Part shown: positions 1-9,199 of the stretch, piece after piece | Position numbering within the stretch: the stretch's first letter is position 1 | How the letters are laid out: every line of letters begins with the position of its first letter | The notes under the pieces: model-generated | The model's input: the letters and a program-made list of their open reading frames with translations, nothing else | Told to the model about the DNA's origin: nothing | Database searches by the model: none | Position numbers and translations under genes: made by a program | NCBI GenBank assembly: GCA_027310565.1 | Contig: DAIDAP010000037.1 | Coordinates: 62,001 to 126,000, forward strand | Reading direction: 5' to 3' | Length of the DNA: 64,000 bases | Source: Chloroflexota bacterium | GTDB taxonomy: Bacteria > Chloroflexota > Limnocylindria > P2-11E

Positions 1-1544
1 CGGACGTCCACGTGCGTGGCGTCGGCGACGCGCTTCGCCGGCGCGTCCATCTTGACGTTGAAGCCGATGACGACGGCGCCGGACGCGGTCGCGAGCGTGA
101 GGTCGGACTCGCTGATGTCGCCGACGGCGTCGTGGATGACCTGGAGCCCGACCTCCTCCTGCGGCAGCTTGGTGAGCGCGCCCTTGATCGCCTCGAGCGA
201 TCCCTGCACGTCGGCCTTGAGGACGATCTTCAGCTCCCTCGCCTTGCCCTCCTTGACCTGGGCGAACATCTCGTCGAGCGTCGCGGGCCGCTCGCCCGCG
301 GCCCCGCCGGCGCGCTCGCGCTCGTTCTGCGCGACGAGCGCGCGCGCGGTCTTCTCGTCGGGCACCGCCCGGAAGACGTCACCCGCCTCGGGCGGCGTCG
401 GCAGACCCAGGATCTCGACCGGGCGTGACGGCTCGGCGCGTCCCACGTTCTTGCCGCGGTCGTCGGTCATCGCGCGCACCCGGCCGTAGGCCGTGCCGGC
501 GACGACGAGATCGCCCCGCTCGAGCGTGCCGGTCTGCACGAGCACGGTCGCGACGGCGCCGCGCCGGGCGTCGAGGTGGGCCTCGATGACGCGGCCGATG
601 GCCGGGCGGTCCGGATTCGCCTTGAGCTCGGCGACGTCCGCGACGAGCAGGACGACCTCGACGAGATCATCGATGCCCTGCTTCGTGCGCGCGGACACGG
701 GAACGAGCGGCACGTCGCCGCCGTAGTCCTCGATCACCACGTTGTGCTCGGCGAGCTGCGCCTTCACCTGGTCGGGGTTCGCGTCGGGTTTGTCGATCTT
801 GTTCAGCGCGACGACCATCGGGACACCGGCGGCCCTGACGTGCGATATCGCCTCGACCGTCTGCGGCTGCACGCCGTCGTCCGCCGCGACCACGAGGATC
901 GCGACGTCGGTGACCTGCGCCCCGCGCGCCCGCATTGCGGTGAACGCCTCGTGACCGGGTGTGTCGAGGAAGGTCACCTTCCGCCCGTCGCGCTCGATCT
1001 GGTACGCGCCGATGTGCTGCGTGATGCCGCCGGCCTCGCGCGCGGTGACGTTCGTCGCGCGGATCGCGTCGAGGAGGCTCGTCTTGCCGTGGTCGACGTG
1101 GCCGAGGACCGTCACGACGGGCGGGCGGTCGCGCAGCTTCGACGCGTCGTCCTCGGTCCAGAGCTCGGGCTTGATCGGCGCGGCCTCGGCGCCCGCGGCT
1201 TCCTCGGCCGCGGGCGCGGCCTCGACCTCGGCGACCGTCTCGATGCCGAGCTCCCCCGCGGCGAGCGACGCGGTCTCGTAGTCGATGGTCTGGTTGATCG
1301 ACGCCATGACCGACAGTCCGACCAGCGCGCGGATCAGGTCGACGACCGGGACGTCCAGCAGCTTCGCGAGGTCGCCGACGACGATCGACCTGGGAAGGAC
1401 GACCGGCGCCTTGCCCTCGACGACCCCCGTGGCGGCGGCCACGGGCTCCGGCACCGGCGCCTGCTGCGGCGGACGCTGCGGGCGGCGGCCCCTCGGTCGA
1501 GGACCGCGGTGCGGCGGGGGTCGGCGTGGTCTTGCTTTCGGCAT
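1..1544 (-). CDS. infB: Translation initiation factor IF-2, 3' end cut by window edge
   Basis: GTPase that brings initiator tRNA to the 30S subunit. About 514 residues are visible from the ATG at 1544; the end of the C-terminal domain lies outside the window. Residues 1-45 are a short Arg/Pro-rich basic leader and about 50-100 an IF2_N-type domain. The G domain has GHVDHGKT at 148-155, then DTPGH and NKID, followed by domain II and the start of domain III. The N-terminal extension is much shorter than in enteric IF-2. The stop of ylxR (TAG, 1545-1547) directly abuts the ATG, so the gene is the third cistron of nusA-ylxR-infB. Identity is certain from the G motifs and the context. Confidence 0.97.
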   Translation of the reverse strand, partial: MPKARPRRPPPHRGPRPRGRRPQRPPQQAPVPEPVAAATGVVEGKAPVVLPRSIVVGDLAKLLDVPVVDLIRALVGLSVMASINQTIDYETASLAAGELGIETVAEVEAAPAAEEAAGAEAAPIKPELWTEDDASKLRDRPPVVTVLGHVDHGKTSLLDAIRATNVTAREAGGITQHIGAYQIERDGRKVTFLDTPGHEAFTAMRARGAQVTDVAILVVAADDGVQPQTVEAISHVRAAGVPMVVALNKIDKPDANPDQVKAQLAEHNVVIEDYGGDVPLVPVSARTKQGIDDLVEVVLLVADVAELKANPDRPAIGRVIEAHLDARRGAVATVLVQTGTLERGDLVVAGTAYGRVRAMTDDRGKNVGRAEPSRPVEILGLPTPPEAGDVFRAVPDEKTARALVAQNERERAGGAAGERPATLDEMFAQVKEGKARELKIVLKADVQGSLEAIKGALTKLPQEEVGLQVIHDAVGDISESDLTLATASGAVVIGFNVKMDAPAKRVADATHVDV

Positions 1545-1886
1545 CTACGTGGTCCTCTCCGTCCGTCGTATCTTCGCCGCCTCGGCCATCTGCTGCCCGA
1601 GACGTCCCGCGGTGTCCGCGTCGATGGTCACCTCGAGCGCCCTGGCGAGAGCCCCGTCCCGGAGCCCGCGCTCGAGACACGCGGGGTCTGGATCGCAATA
1701 TGCGCCTCGTCCGGCGACCTTGCCTCGCAGGTCGACCGACAGCTCGCCCGAGGGCGAGCGCACGATGCGCACGAGGTCGCGCTTCGGCCGCACCGCCCGG
1801 CACGCCACGCACGTGCGCTGCGGCCCCGCCGGGCTAGCGACGGTCGCGCTTCTTCTTGCCTCCGAGGAGCGCCCGGTCCTCTTCAT
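1545..1886 (-). CDS. ylxR: YlxR (DUF448) RNA-binding protein
   Basis: Small basic YlxR-family protein, about 113 aa, characteristically encoded between nusA and infB. Family hallmarks visible are a TCVACR motif followed by KRDLVRIV and a [12 protein letters not shown] segment. I chose the ATG at 1886 because AGGAGG lies six bases upstream of it; an in-frame ATG at 1901 has no such site. With this start the gene overlaps the 3' end of nusA by 53 bases and its ribosome binding site lies inside nusA, which implies translational coupling. Family members bind RNA and have been linked to regulation of RNase P or transcription in a few species; the role here is inferred only. Confidence 0.92.
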   Translation of the reverse strand: MKRTGRSSEARRSATVASPAGPQRTCVACRAVRPKRDLVRIVRSPSGELSVDLRGKVAGRGAYCDPDPACLERGLRDGALARALEVTIDADTAGRLGQQMAEAAKIRRTERTT

Positions 1887-3054
1887 CCAGCTCCTCCTCA
1901 TCGGCGAGAGCGGACTCGGCCTCGACTTCGGCGACGAGATCGTGGCGGATCTCCGCCTCGGACTCGTCGACGACCGGCGCCTCGACCGCCGGCGCGGCCT
2001 CGGTCACGGCCTCGGGCTCGGGCTCGAGCTCGGCGCGGACCTCGGACTCGCTCCGGATGTCGATGCGCCAGCCGGTGAGCTTCGCGGCGAGGCGGGCGTT
2101 CTGGCCCTCCTTGCCGATCGCGAGCGACAGCTGGCGGTCCGGCACGACCACGTACGCGGTCTTGTCGTCGACGACGATGTCCACCCGCACGACGTGCGCC
2201 GGCTCGAGCGCGTTCGCGACGTACTGCTCCGGCTTCTCGGACCACTCGATGATGTCGATCTTCTCGCCGCCGAGCTCGTTCACGATCGCCTGGACGCGCA
2301 GGCCGCGCTGCCCGATGCACGCACCGCGTGCGTCGATGCCGGGCTGCCGCGCGCGCACGGCCATCTTCGTCCGCGACCCCGGCTCGCGCGCGATGCCGAC
2401 GATCTCGACCTGCCCGTGGTAGATCTCCGGCACCTCGAGCTCGAAGAGGCGCTTGACCAGCGCCTTGTGCGCGCGGCTGACGATGATCTGCGGGCCGCGC
2501 AGCGTCCTGCGCACCTCGAGGACGACGACCTTGCGGTGCTGGCCGATGAAGTACCGCTCGTGCGACGCCTGCTCGCTCCGCGGCAGGATCGCCTCGGCCT
2601 TGCCGAGCTCCATGATCGCGGAGCCCGCCTCGAACCGGCTGATCTGGCCGTTGATGATGTCGCCCTCGCGGTCGGCGTACTCCGCGAACACCTGCTCGCG
2701 CTCGGCCTCCCGAAGCGACTGCTGGATCACCTGCTTCGCGGTCTGCGCGCCGATGCGGCCGAGCGCCGCCGCCGACTCCTCGAGCGGGACGATGTCGCCG
2801 AGCTGGGCCTCCGGCTTGATCCGCTGGGCGGCCTTCAGCTCGATCTGGAGCTTGGGGTCCTCGACCTTCTCGACGACCGTCTTGAGGAGGTACACCTTGA
2901 ACGCGCCGGTCGAGATGTCGACCTTGACGTCGATGTTCTCCTCGGCGCCGTACGCTCGCTTGAGCGCGCGGGCGATGATGTCGCCGACGACTTCCTTGGG
3001 GAGGCCCTTCTCGGCGGAGAGCTGCGCGAGACCGGTGACGAGCTCTCGGTTCAT
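1834..3054 (-). CDS. nusA: Transcription termination/antitermination factor NusA
   Basis: RNA polymerase-associated elongation factor, 406 aa. It has the usual N-terminal RNAP-binding domain (about 1-125), an S1 domain (about 135-200) and two KH domains; GACIGQRG and [12 protein letters not shown] are the classical KH1 signature. The C-terminus is an acidic Glu/Ala-rich tail ending in a basic KKKRDRR, without the AR repeats of enteric NusA. The ATG at 3054 has GAGGGGAG just upstream. First gene of nusA-ylxR-infB; the usual upstream rimP is absent here and ruvA lies there instead. A hairpin plus T-run sits in its 5' leader and may control it. Confidence 0.97.
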   Translation of the reverse strand: MNRELVTGLAQLSAEKGLPKEVVGDIIARALKRAYGAEENIDVKVDISTGAFKVYLLKTVVEKVEDPKLQIELKAAQRIKPEAQLGDIVPLEESAAALGRIGAQTAKQVIQQSLREAEREQVFAEYADREGDIINGQISRFEAGSAIMELGKAEAILPRSEQASHERYFIGQHRKVVVLEVRRTLRGPQIIVSRAHKALVKRLFELEVPEIYHGQVEIVGIAREPGSRTKMAVRARQPGIDARGACIGQRGLRVQAIVNELGGEKIDIIEWSEKPEQYVANALEPAHVVRVDIVVDDKTAYVVVPDRQLSLAIGKEGQNARLAAKLTGWRIDIRSESEVRAELEPEPEAVTEAAPAVEAPVVDESEAEIRHDLVAEVEAESALADEEELDEEDRALLGGKKKRDRR

Positions 3055-3089
3055 GCCGCTCCCCTCTCTTCGATTTCGATCCGGGCGAC

Positions 3090-3116
3090 AAAAAAAGTGG
3101 GGTCCGACCCACTTTT
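3090..3116 (-). terminator. Hairpin plus T-run in the nusA leader
   Basis: On the minus strand AAAAGTGGG and CCCACTTTT form a 9-bp perfect stem around a short loop (arms 3093-3101 and 3108-3116), followed by a run of seven T in total. It lies 36 bases before the nusA ATG. It looks like an intrinsic terminator. It could end ruvA-ruvC transcripts or act as an attenuator in the nusA leader, because a candidate promoter lies upstream of it. The palindromic core also resembles dispersed REP-like hairpins. Confidence 0.6.
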
Positions 3117-3163
3117 CGCGGCGCCCAGACCCGCCGGGAACCTCCCGATGGGCTCGAAAGAAA

Positions 3164-3172
3164 ACTATAGCA
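3164..3172 (-). promoter_or_regulatory. Candidate extended -10 promoter for nusA-ylxR-infB
   Basis: The minus strand reads TGCTATAGT, an extended -10 (TGn plus TATAGT at 3169-3164). It sits between the ruvA stop and the hairpin before nusA, in an A/T-rich stretch unusual for this genome. I see no good -35 box. Pattern-based only. Confidence 0.35.
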
Positions 3173-3274
3173 AAGCGGGCAAAAGGTCGGGGCGAGCCGG
3201 TCGCCGTGCTCGGCCCCGCGTGAGGCGGTTGCCGATGCTCGAGAACAGGTTCGTGAGCCGACCGCGGAAGAAGA

Positions 3275-3853
3275 TCACCGTCCCGCCACCCCGGCGCGGC
3301 CCTGGGCGCGCAGCGCGGCCGTGACGCGCTCCTCCGTCGTGGCCGCGCCTGCGCCGGGCACGCCGCGCAGCGCGGCCAGCGCCTCGGCGGCGGTGTAGCC
3401 GAGCGCCTGCAGCGCGCTCGCGGCCTCGTCGTCGACGGCGGCGGCGCGCAGGCTCTGGTCGCGCTCCCCCTTCCCGACCCTGCCGCGCAGATCGACGATG
3501 AGGCGCTCCGCGGTCTTCTTCCCCACGCCGGGCGCGCGTGCGAGGGCCGCGACGTCGCCGGAGGCGATCGCCGCGGCGAGCGCCGACGGCCGCGACACGG
3601 AGAGCAGCGAGAGCGCGGCCCGCGGGCCGACGTTCGGCACCGTGATGAGCAGCTCGAAGAGCGCGAGCTCCTCGCGCGACTCGAAGCCGTAGAGCTGCTG
3701 TGCGTCCTCGCGCACGACGTGGTGCGTGAACAGCGTCACCGAGTCCGACGCCGGATGCCGGGGCACGAACACCTTGTAGCCGACGCCGCGCACGTCCACG
3801 ATCACGTGATCCGCGCCGCGCTCCGCGATCTCGCCGCGAACGAGCGCGATCAC
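3275..3853 (-). CDS. ruvA: Holliday junction branch migration subunit RuvA
   Basis: Tetrameric DNA-binding subunit that targets RuvB helicase to Holliday junctions, 192 aa, the usual length. An N-terminal OB fold (MIALVRGEI, GVGYKVFVP) is followed by two helix-hairpin-helix motifs, ITVPNVGPRAALSLLS and RAPGVGKKTAERLIVDLRG. A flexible Ala-rich linker leads to a C-terminal RuvB-binding helical domain (QALGYTAAEALAAL). It lies downstream of yebC and ruvC, a common order; ruvB is not adjacent here. Confidence 0.96.
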   Translation of the reverse strand: MIALVRGEIAERGADHVIVDVRGVGYKVFVPRHPASDSVTLFTHHVVREDAQQLYGFESREELALFELLITVPNVGPRAALSLLSVSRPSALAAAIASGDVAALARAPGVGKKTAERLIVDLRGRVGKGERDQSLRAAAVDDEAASALQALGYTAAEALAALRGVPGAGAATTEERVTAALRAQGRAGVAGR

Positions 3854-3917
3854 GCCAGCCGCACCCGCGGACGGCCCGTGCCGGCACCATCCGGCGCTCG
3901 CGTGACGGGGTGCTCGC

Positions 3918-4442
3918 TCACCTGGTCATCGCGATGGCGGCGGCGAGACGCGCGCGCTGCGCGTGCGTGAGCGCGACCGCGACCGCGTCCGCGACGTTGT
4001 CCTCGGTGATCGGCGCGTCGAGCCGGACGATGTGGCGGACCATGAGCTGCACCGCGCGCTTCTCGGCTCCGCCGTTCCCGGTCACGCTCTGCTTCACCTC
4101 CTGCGGGGTGTACTCGGCGATCTCGAGGCCGGCGCGCGCGCCGCAGAGCAGCGCGACGCCGCGGGCTTCGGCGACCCGCATCGCCGTACGGACGTTGCGG
4201 TTGAAGTACAGACGCTCCAGCGCGAGGACGAGCGGCGCGTGCTCGGAGATGAGCGCGTCGAGCGTGTCGGCGATGCCGCGCAGCCGCTCGGCCGCGGAGC
4301 CGTCGCGCGGCGTCGGCACGAGGCCGCAGCCCAGCAGCGCCGGCGGCTCGCCGTCGAGGGTCAGGAGCGCGTATCCCATCCCCGTCGTGCCGGGGTCGAT
4401 GCCCAGCACCGTGCGGGGGCTAGGCGTGTTGGAGCACCTCAT
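3918..4442 (-). CDS. ruvC: Holliday junction resolvase RuvC
   Basis: Endonuclease resolving four-way junctions, 174 aa. The first catalytic Asp is in GIDPG (D16), the Glu is E76 in ALERLYF, and the C-terminal acidic site is DNVADAVAVAL with D152. The position that is Asp in E. coli (D138) is Asn149 here; some lineages carry His there, so variation is tolerated. With the ATG at 4442 the gene overlaps the end of yebC by 23 bases; an in-frame GTG at codon 12, just before LGIDPG, is an alternative start giving no overlap. Likely co-transcribed with yebC and ruvA. Confidence 0.95.
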   Translation of the reverse strand: MRCSNTPSPRTVLGIDPGTTGMGYALLTLDGEPPALLGCGLVPTPRDGSAAERLRGIADTLDALISEHAPLVLALERLYFNRNVRTAMRVAEARGVALLCGARAGLEIAEYTPQEVKQSVTGNGGAEKRAVQLMVRHIVRLDAPITEDNVADAVAVALTHAQRARLAAAIAMTR

Positions 4443-5163
4443 CGGGGATGTCGAAGTTCGCGTGCACCTTCTGCACGTCGTCGAGCTCCTCGAGCGCTTC
4501 GACGAGGTGCATGACCTGCCGCGCGTGCTCGCCCTCGACGCGGACGGTCGTGGTCGGGCGCATCGAGATCTCGGCCGACGCGACCGTGATGCTCGCCGCC
4601 TCGATGGCCTTCTTCACGCGCTCGAAGGACGACGGCGTCGTGAAAATGCTGACGAGCGACCCGTCGACCTCGACGTCCTCCGCGCCGGCGTCGATGGCGA
4701 CGAGCTGGATCTCGTCGGTCGACCGGCCGCCCGCGTCGACCTCGATGATGCCCTTCTGCTCGAAGAGCCACTGGACCGAGCCCGACTCGCCGAGCTTGCC
4801 GCCGCCCCTCACGAACGTCGACCGGATCTCGGCCGCGGTGCGGTTGCGGTTGTCCGTGGCCGCCTCGACCATCACCGAGACGCCGCCGGGCGCGTAGCCC
4901 TCGTAGACGACGCTCTCCAGGGCCGCACCCTCGCCGCCGCCGCTCGCGCGGTCGATGGCCCGCTGGATGTTCGCGAGCGGCATGTTCACGGCGCGCGCCC
5001 GGTCGACCGCGAGGCGGAGCCGGAAGTTCGCCTCCGGATCCGGTCCGCCCTCCTTCGTCGCGAGCATGATCTCGCGGGTCATCTTCGTGAACACGACGCC
5101 GCGCTTGACGTCGGCGGCGCCCTTCTGCCGCTTGATCTGGCTCCACTTTGAGTGCCCGGACAC
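4420..5163 (-). CDS. yebC: YebC/TACO1-family protein
   Basis: YebC/PmpR/TACO1 family, about 247 aa. Members act as transcriptional regulators or as translation factors that relieve ribosome stalling. The N-terminus is diagnostic: SGHSKWSQIKRQKGAAD, then KLIREI-like TKMTREIMLA and a Gly-rich ASGGGEGAALE loop. I take the GTG at 5163 (GTG TCC GGG CAC TCA) as start because it gives the family N-terminus; the open frame continues further upstream but is not conserved. A TACTAT box ends only about seven bases before this GTG, so the transcript may be leaderless. First gene of yebC-ruvC-ruvA. Confidence 0.93.
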   Translation of the reverse strand: MSGHSKWSQIKRQKGAADVKRGVVFTKMTREIMLATKEGGPDPEANFRLRLAVDRARAVNMPLANIQRAIDRASGGGEGAALESVVYEGYAPGGVSVMVEAATDNRNRTAAEIRSTFVRGGGKLGESGSVQWLFEQKGIIEVDAGGRSTDEIQLVAIDAGAEDVEVDGSLVSIFTTPSSFERVKKAIEAASITVASAEISMRPTTTVRVEGEHARQVMHLVEALEELDDVQKVHANFDIPDEVLQHA

Positions 5164-5177
5164 AACCGAAATAGTAT
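5148..5177 (+). promoter_or_regulatory. Candidate promoter for the EF-G-like gene
   Basis: TTGAGT (5148-5153), an 18-base spacer and TAGTAT (5172-5177) form a sigma-70-like promoter facing the EF-G-like gene. The -10 is nearly palindromic: on the minus strand the same bases read TACTAT, which could serve yebC. The pair is therefore a compact divergent promoter region. Confidence 0.45.
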
Positions 5178-5209
5178 GGCCGAGACGCCACAGAGAGGGG
5201 AGAACGTTC

Positions 5210-7294
5210 GTGGCTCCGGTCACTCCTGACACCATCCGCAACGTCGCCGTCGTCGGTCACGGTGGCTCCGGGAAGACGACGCTCATCGAGCATCTCCTGT
5301 TCGCGGTCGGCGCCACGACGCGGCTGGGCAAGGTCGACGACGGCACCAGCATCCTCGATACCGACCCGGAAGAGCAGAAGCGTCGCATCAGCATCAACGT
5401 CGCGATCGCCTCCTTCACCAGCGAGGGGGTGAAGATCAACCTCCTCGACACGCCGGGCTTCGCCGACTTCGCCGGGGACCAGCACGCCGCGCTGCGCGTG
5501 GCGGACGCCGCCCTGGTCGTCGTCGACGGGTCGTCGGGCATCCAGGTCGGCACCCAGACCGTGTGGCGCGACCTCGAGGCCGCCGGGACCCCGCGGGTCG
5601 CCGTCATCTCGCGTCTCGACCGTGAGAACGCCAGCTTCGACGACGTCCTCGCGCGGCTGCGCGAGAGGTACGGCATCCACGTGGTGCCGCTGCACGTCCC
5701 GGTGGGGACCCACCAGGACACGAGCGCGACGATCGACCTGCTCCATGGCACGGTGCTGCGCGGTCCCAAAGACAAGCCGGGCGACATCGCCGCGGCCGAC
5801 AGGGACCGCGTCGGCGAGTACCGGCGGCAGCTGGTGGAGGCGATCGTCGAGACGAACGAGGACCTCCTCACCCGCTACCTCGACGGCAAGGAGCTCTCCT
5901 ACGACGAGCTGCGCGACGCGCTGCACGCGGCCGTGCGCGCCGGCGAGGTCGTGCCGGTCGTCGCCACCTCGGCGAGCCGTGACGTCGGCTACGCCGGCCT
6001 GCTCGCGACGATCCGCGAGCTGCTTCCCTCGCCCGCCGAGGTCGGCTCGGTGATCGGCAAGAGCGTCTCGGGCGAGGAGGTGGCGCGCAAGGTCGATCCG
6101 TCCGAGCGTTCCTCGGCCTTCGTGTTCAAGACGCTCTCCGACCCGTTCGTCGGCAAGCTGTCGTACGTCCGTGTCTACTCGGGCACGCTGCACCACAACT
6201 CGCAGGTCTTCGACGCCCAGAAGGGCGAGGCCGAGCGCGTCGGGCAGATCTTCTTCCTGCGCGGGAAGGAGCAGGAGGCGACCGAGTCGGTCGTCGCCGG
6301 AGACATCTGCGCCATCCCGAAGCTCACCGCGACGTCGACGAACGCCACCCTCTGCGACAAGGACGCGCCGCTCCTGTACGCGCCCATCGAGTTCCCGCCC
6401 CCGTCGTTCTCCGTGGCGATCGAGCCGCAGTCGAAGGCCGACCTCGACAAGCTCGGGCAGGCGCTGCACAAGCTCACCGACGAGGATCCGTCGCTCCACG
6501 TGCGCCGCGACGACGCCACGCACGAGACGATCCTCTCGGGGATCGGCGAGTCGGCGATCGATACCGCCGTGCACCACCTCAAGGAGAAGTTCGGCGTCCA
6601 GGTCACGACGAGGACGCCACGCGTCCCCTACCGCGAGTCGATCCGCCGCAAGACGTCGGCGCAGGGGCGCTACAAGAAGCAGACCGGCGGGCACGGCATG
6701 TTCGGCGACACCTGGGTGGAGGTCGAGCCGCTCGCGCCCGGCAGCGGGGTCGAGTTCGCCACGCGCGTCGTCGGCGGCTCCGTGCCGCGCAACTTCTGGC
6801 CGGCGGTCGAGAAGGGCATCCGCGAGGCGGCGGATCGCGGCGTCATCGCCGGCTACCCGCTGTCGGACTTCCGGGCGACGCTGTACGACGGGTCGTTCCA
6901 CGCCGTCGACTCGAACGAGATGAGCTTCCGCGTCGCGGGGTCGCTCGCGCTGCAGGCCTGCGTCAAGGACGCGGACCCCTACCTGCTCGAGCCGATCCAC
7001 GAGCTCGACGTCCTCGTGCCCGAGGAGCAGATGGGTGACGTGCTCGCCGACCTCAACGGCCGGCGCGGGCGCGTGCTCGGCATGGAGGCGACCGGCGGCG
7101 GGTACCAGCGCATCAAGGCGCAGGTGCCGCTCGCCGAGATCTTCCGCTACGCGACGGACCTGCGCTCGATGACCGGCGGGCGAGGCACCTTCAGCTCGCG
7201 CTTCATCGCGTACGAGGAGTGCCCGACCCACATCGCGCAGAAGGTCATCGCCGCGCACGAGGAGGAGTCGGCGGAGGCCGCGGCGGCGCGCTGA
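5210..7294 (+). CDS. EF-G-like GTPase (EF-G2 type)
   Basis: Elongation factor G paralogue, 694 aa, with all EF-G domains in order: G domain, domain II, and the III-IV-V block. The P-loop is GHGGSGKTTL and G3 is DTPGFADF. The G4 motif, NKxD in true EF-G, is SRLD here (ISRLDRENA), and domain IV has GGHGMFGDTWVEVEP, both typical of the EF-G2/EF-G-like subgroup. The start is the GTG at 5210, with GAGAGGGGAG eight bases upstream. Members of this subgroup lack a settled function; ribosome-dependent GTPase activity without full translocase activity has been described for a relative. It stands alone, divergent from yebC and convergent with the S9 peptidase. Confidence 0.93.
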   Translation: MAPVTPDTIRNVAVVGHGGSGKTTLIEHLLFAVGATTRLGKVDDGTSILDTDPEEQKRRISINVAIASFTSEGVKINLLDTPGFADFAGDQHAALRVADAALVVVDGSSGIQVGTQTVWRDLEAAGTPRVAVISRLDRENASFDDVLARLRERYGIHVVPLHVPVGTHQDTSATIDLLHGTVLRGPKDKPGDIAAADRDRVGEYRRQLVEAIVETNEDLLTRYLDGKELSYDELRDALHAAVRAGEVVPVVATSASRDVGYAGLLATIRELLPSPAEVGSVIGKSVSGEEVARKVDPSERSSAFVFKTLSDPFVGKLSYVRVYSGTLHHNSQVFDAQKGEAERVGQIFFLRGKEQEATESVVAGDICAIPKLTATSTNATLCDKDAPLLYAPIEFPPPSFSVAIEPQSKADLDKLGQALHKLTDEDPSLHVRRDDATHETILSGIGESAIDTAVHHLKEKFGVQVTTRTPRVPYRESIRRKTSAQGRYKKQTGGHGMFGDTWVEVEPLAPGSGVEFATRVVGGSVPRNFWPAVEKGIREAADRGVIAGYPLSDFRATLYDGSFHAVDSNEMSFRVAGSLALQACVKDADPYLLEPIHELDVLVPEEQMGDVLADLNGRRGRVLGMEATGGGYQRIKAQVPLAEIFRYATDLRSMTGGRGTFSSRFIAYEECPTHIAQKVIAAHEEESAEAAAAR

Positions 7295-7331
7295 TCCTTC
7301 GCGCTCGCTCGCGGGCGGATCGCCGGCGGCG

Positions 7332-9185
7332 TCAGCTGAGCGTCCGGTCGAGCCAGTCGAGCACGAGGCCGAACCGCCGCAGCTTGGCGTTGATGTCGAC
7401 GCTGCCGTGCCCCTCGTCGTCCCACTCGACGTAGGTGAAGTCGTCGCCCTCGCGGCGGGCGAGCGCGCGGAGCCGTTCGACGAAGAGCCGCGACTGCGAG
7501 ACCGGACAGCGCGGGTCGTTCGTGCCGTGGAGGATGAGGAGGCGCGCGGTCGCCTGGTGCGCGAACTCGACCGCGCTGCGGTCGCGCCAGAGCGCGCGGT
7601 CGGCCTCCGGGTCGCCCATCTGGATGCGCAGGAAGGACCGGAAGTGCTCCTTGCTCTCCGCCCACATCGCGTGCAGGTCGGTCACGCCGTAGGAGGGCAC
7701 GGCGGCGCGCCACAACTCGGGCCGCTTCGTCGCGGCGATGAAGGTCATGAACCCGCCGTAGCTTCCGCCCATGATCCCGAGGCGGTCGCCGTCGACGTGC
7801 GGGAGCGACCGGAGGTATCGCGCCGCGCCGACGACGTCCTCGAGGTCGACGCCGCCCCAGTCCCGCAGCGCGGCGTCGCGGTGGGCGACCCCGTAGCCGG
7901 TGCTGCCGCGGACGTTCGGCTGGATGACGGTGAACCCGCGATCGACGAGCGCCTGGGCGAGCTGGTCGAACGTCCGCGTCCACTGCCCGGTCGGCCCGCC
8001 GTGCACCTGGACCATCGCCGGGCGCCGCTCCCCTGCCCTCGCGTCGCGCGGCGTGTACAGCAGCGCCGGGATGCGCACGCCGTCGGCCGAGTCGTACCAG
8101 ACGTGCTCGGCCTCGACGAAGCGCGCCGGATCGATCGAGCCGTAGGACGGCGCGACGAGCGTGTCGGTCGTCCCGCGCCGCAGATCGTGGCGAATGATGC
8201 CGGCGCGCGTCGCGCCGGTGCCGTGCAGGGCGACGAAGCGGTCGTCGTCGGTCCACTCGGCCGCGCCGACGACGCCGGGCGCCAGGCGCGCGACCCGCTC
8301 GGACCCGTCGGCGAGGTCGTACGCCACCAGGCTGTGCGCGGCGTCGACGTGACGCGCCACCAGGAGCTGGCGGCCGGAGGGCGAGAGGTCCATCACGCTC
8401 TCGTCGTGCTCGCCCGTGCCGAGCCAGCGCACCTCGCCCGAGGCGATGGTGAGCACGCCGGCGCGGGTCACGCCGGTCGTGTCGCTCTGGACGACGACGC
8501 GCCCGCCGTCGGGCAGCCAGCGCAGCGCGAGGTCCTGCGCGCCGGCACGCGTGCGGAAGATCCGCCGCGCCTCGGATCCGTCCGGACGGACGACGTACCC
8601 GTCGCGGTTGCGCGTCCCGGGGCGCTCCTCGTCCGTCGTGAACAGGAGCCAGCGCCCGTCCGGGCTCCAGCGGCCGCCGTTCGCCGGCGAGCGGTAGCGC
8701 GTGAGCGGGCGGAGATCGCCGCCGTCCGCCCGCGCGATCCAGACGTTCATCTGGCCCGGGACGTCGGGCGTCTCCGGCAGGCGGCCGTTCGAGTTGACCG
8801 TGAGCCACGCGCCGTCCGGCGAGAGCTCGACCGCGTGTTTCTCGCTGCGCGGGTCGTTCGTCAGCCGCGTGACCGCGCCGGTCGCGACGTCCACCGCGTA
8901 CAGGTCGTGGTTCTCGTCGCCCTTCTCGTCGCGCGCGAACACGAGCGTCCGATCGTCGCGGCTCCAGACGTAGAAGGACCGGAGCGCGCGCGGCGCCTCG
9001 CCGTGCGTGAGCTGGCGTACGGCGCCGCTCGCGATGTCGAGGACGTACAGCTCGATGCGGCCGGTCCGGTCCCAGTAGAAGGCCGCCCGGTCTCGGGCCC
9101 ACGACAGCACCGGATGGTAGAGGGACGGCAGCGACCAGAGCTCGCGGACGTCGATGCGTCCGGCCGCGCGCACCGTCGTCGTCAC
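7332..9185 (-). CDS. S9-family prolyl oligopeptidase/acylaminoacyl peptidase
   Basis: Serine peptidase of 617 aa, with an N-terminal beta-propeller of TolB/DPP-IV-like repeats (about 20-350) and a C-terminal alpha/beta hydrolase. The nucleophile elbow is GGSYGGFM (Ser near 475); the acid is in HGTNDPRCPV (near 555) and the His in DEGHGS (near 593). No signal peptide is visible, so it is probably cytoplasmic and trims short or N-acylated peptides. The GTG start lies 14 bases after the stop of the phosphotransferase gene. It is the last gene of the tyrS-led operon. Confidence 0.92.
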   Translation of the reverse strand: MTTTVRAAGRIDVRELWSLPSLYHPVLSWARDRAAFYWDRTGRIELYVLDIASGAVRQLTHGEAPRALRSFYVWSRDDRTLVFARDEKGDENHDLYAVDVATGAVTRLTNDPRSEKHAVELSPDGAWLTVNSNGRLPETPDVPGQMNVWIARADGGDLRPLTRYRSPANGGRWSPDGRWLLFTTDEERPGTRNRDGYVVRPDGSEARRIFRTRAGAQDLALRWLPDGGRVVVQSDTTGVTRAGVLTIASGEVRWLGTGEHDESVMDLSPSGRQLLVARHVDAAHSLVAYDLADGSERVARLAPGVVGAAEWTDDDRFVALHGTGATRAGIIRHDLRRGTTDTLVAPSYGSIDPARFVEAEHVWYDSADGVRIPALLYTPRDARAGERRPAMVQVHGGPTGQWTRTFDQLAQALVDRGFTVIQPNVRGSTGYGVAHRDAALRDWGGVDLEDVVGAARYLRSLPHVDGDRLGIMGGSYGGFMTFIAATKRPELWRAAVPSYGVTDLHAMWAESKEHFRSFLRIQMGDPEADRALWRDRSAVEFAHQATARLLILHGTNDPRCPVSQSRLFVERLRALARREGDDFTYVEWDDEGHGSVDINAKLRRFGLVLDWLDRTLS

Positions 9186-9199
9186 TCCCGGATGCTACG

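Noticed and set aside
1285..3324. Long plus-strand open frame opposite infB and nusA
   Set aside because: No recognisable domain; codon pattern is that of an antisense shadow.
4439..7258. Very long minus-strand open frame opposite the EF-G-like gene
   Set aside because: Its translation is Arg/Val/Asp-rich without domain features, a typical shadow in high-GC DNA; the plus-strand frame has all EF-G motifs.
7295..7331. Hairpin between EF-G-like and S9 genes as a bidirectional terminator
   Set aside because: The arms are short and imperfect and there is no T-run on either strand.
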